Shown here: one piece after another, positions 4,981-5,911 of the stretch
Position numbering within the stretch: position 1 is the stretch's first letter
How the letters are laid out: every line of letters starts with the position of its first letter
From: Candidatus Competibacteraceae bacterium
GTDB lineage: Bacteria > Pseudomonadota > Gammaproteobacteria > Competibacterales > Competibacteraceae
Length of the DNA: 5,911 nt
Reading direction: 5' to 3'
Assembly: GCA_012032855.1 (NCBI GenBank)
Contig: JAAUQA010000227.1
Coordinates: 1 to 5,911 of the forward strand
Made by a program: the position numbers and the translations under genes
Notes under the pieces: model-generated
The model's input: only the letters and a program-made list of their open reading frames with translations
Told to the model about the DNA's origin: nothing
Databases searched by the model: none

Positions 4981-5283
4981 GTGGTCGGGCGCTCGTCGAA
5001 CGTCTGCCCCTTCCGGACGTGCGGAAATACTACCGCAATCGGATCATTCGGGTGCGGGCTGTCATTTGCGAATTTTTGCAAATGAACTCGTGAAACGGCG
5101 TCGCGACGCGAGGTACGCCAGTCGCACCACCGGCGATGGAGTGCGGCCGAATCGCGGGCGCGTTGCGATTCAACGCCGCCGCCGGAGCGTCGCCTCACTG
5201 CCAGTTGCGCTCCGTCAATAATTTATCAACTATTTGTATATAAGAATCGAACCTTTCATTCATTGTAAACGGAAGAGAGGTCG
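4981..5283. other. Non-coding region upstream of the relaxase; candidate oriT with three inverted repeats
   Basis: No convincing gene lies here. Three perfect inverted repeats do: TCATTTGC (5062-5069) with GCAAATGA (5078-5085), 8-base loop; GAATCGC (5149-5155) with GCGATTC (5165-5171), 9-base loop; GGAGCG (5184-5189) with CGCTCC (5208-5213). They are followed by an AT-rich block at 5214-5270 in otherwise GC-rich DNA. MobF relaxases commonly recognise a hairpin next to their nick site close to their own gene, so this is the best oriT candidate in the window. No known nick sequence was recognised. Confidence 0.4.
5216..5283 (+). promoter_or_regulatory. AT-rich leader of the relaxase gene with a possible -10 and an SD
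   Basis: The stretch has TATATAAG (5237-5244), usable as a -10, but no good -35 at 16-18 bases. GGAAGAGAGG (5271-5280) ends three bases before the ATG at 5284 and supplies the ribosome site. The sharp drop in GC relative to its surroundings marks this as the regulatory start of the relaxase gene. Confidence 0.4.
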
Positions 5284-5911
5284 ATGCTTCGTATCAACGT
5301 CAATGTCAGCGCCGTCGGGGCGAAAAGCTATTACAGCACTTCCGATTATTACAGCGAAGGCCAGGAGCTGGTCGGCGTGTGGAAAGGCGTCGGCGCGAAG
5401 CAACTGGGGCTTAGCGGCGTCATCGAACGGAATGATTGGGAGGCGCTGTGCGACAATAAGAACCCCGACACCGGCAGGACGCTTACCGCAAGGCAGAAAG
5501 TCACGCGGCGGGTTGGTTACGATTTCAACTTCCATGTTCCGAAAAGCGTCTCGCTGCTTTACGCACTGACGCAGGATGAGCGGCTGCTCGACGCCTTCCG
5601 CGACGCGGTCGATGACACCATGCACGACATGGAAGCGGAAATGAAAACCCGCGTTCGCAAAGACGGCCGCGATGAAGACCGCGTCACCGGCAACATGGCG
5701 TGGGGGGAATTCATCCATTTCACCGCCCGGCCGGTGGACGGCATTCCCGATCCGCATTTGCACGCGCATTGTTTCGTATTCAACACGACTTATGACGACG
5801 TGGAGCATCGATGGAAGGCGGGACAGTTTGCTAACCTCAAGCGCGATGCGCCGTATTTCGAGGCAATGTACCATCACGGCTGGCGCGGAATTTGGCCGAA
5901 CTGGGACTGCC
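5284..5911 (+). CDS. MobF/TrwC-type conjugative relaxase, N-terminal part
   Basis: This is the N-terminal nicking domain of a conjugative relaxase, which cuts one strand at oriT, becomes covalently bound through Tyr and leads the strand into the recipient. Visible features: paired tyrosines SYYSTSDYYSEGQ (Tyr16/17 and Tyr22/23), the usual catalytic positions; GAKQLGLSG (37-45); the family signature YDFNFHVPKSVSLLYAL (79-95); and the metal-binding three-His motif DPHLHAHCFVFN (156-167). A helicase domain normally follows, beyond the window. The ATG at 5284 has an SD just upstream. After YFEAMYHH (residue 198) the frame reads GWRGIWPNW, unlike the family. The next frame reads LARNLAELGLP, as expected. 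One lost G in a GGG run near 5878 would explain it. The N-terminus MLRINVNVSAVGAKSYY resembles planctomycete relaxases as I recall them. Confidence 0.93.
   Translation, partial: MLRINVNVSAVGAKSYYSTSDYYSEGQELVGVWKGVGAKQLGLSGVIERNDWEALCDNKNPDTGRTLTARQKVTRRVGYDFNFHVPKSVSLLYALTQDERLLDAFRDAVDDTMHDMEAEMKTRVRKDGRDEDRVTGNMAWGEFIHFTARPVDGIPDPHLHAHCFVFNTTYDDVEHRWKAGQFANLKRDAPYFEAMYHHGWRGIWPNWDC

Noticed and set aside
4564..5085. Plus-strand open frame of about 173 codons
   Set aside because: Arg- and Pro-rich low-quality protein with no SD, lying antisense to the second winged-helix gene, whose pattern is more protein-like.
5260..5877. Long minus-strand open frame of about 205 codons opposite the relaxase
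   Set aside because: The plus strand carries clear relaxase motifs (paired Tyr, PKSVS, three His). The opposite frame is a GC-rich shadow with no known motif and no SD.

Overview
The window looks like a piece of a bacterial mobile element (plasmid or integrative/conjugative element) joined to a stretch with a different background. The right part, from about 2590 onward, is GC-rich, its genes have strong Shine-Dalgarno (SD) sites, and it carries a DNA methyltransferase, small winged-helix regulators and the start of a MobF/TrwC-type conjugative relaxase. The relaxase N-terminus reads to me like planctomycete versions, judged from memory only. The left part, up to about 1562, is AT-richer and carries a carboxyltransferase gene whose sequence closely resembles Bacteroidota proteins. 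That gene has no visible SD, which is usual in Bacteroidota. The window is therefore either a recent insertion or a chimeric assembly.

Layout. 3-170 (+): C-terminal end of an unidentified gene. 241-1562 (-): pyruvate/oxaloacetate carboxyltransferase, split by a one-base frameshift near 1311 and losing family similarity after about 298. 1581-2455: three small genes of unknown role, a winged-helix-like protein (+) converging on a two-gene minus-strand pair. 2588-3301 (-): beta-class DNA methyltransferase. 3371-3586 (-): a 71-residue protein just upstream of it, separated from it by a strong hairpin. 3726-4069 (+): a degenerate, inverted copy of the whole promoter/small-gene/hairpin/start-codon unit, so 3296-4069 is one large imperfect inverted repeat. 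4084-4427 and 4667-4980 (-): two related winged-helix regulators, both with apparent frameshifts. 4981-5283: non-coding, with three perfect inverted repeats and an AT-rich block, a candidate oriT/promoter. 5284-5911 (+): MobF relaxase, open at the window edge and apparently frameshifted at 5878.

How the parts may work together (inference): the relaxase would nick and carry the element. The winged-helix proteins, read divergently from the relaxase, are well placed to control its transfer region. The solitary methyltransferase would mark the element's DNA. Several genes carry single-base shifts, mostly explained by one base lost or gained in a short homopolymer, so sequencing error is at least as likely as gene decay. 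I saw no tRNA, rRNA, CRISPR array, transposase or integrase.
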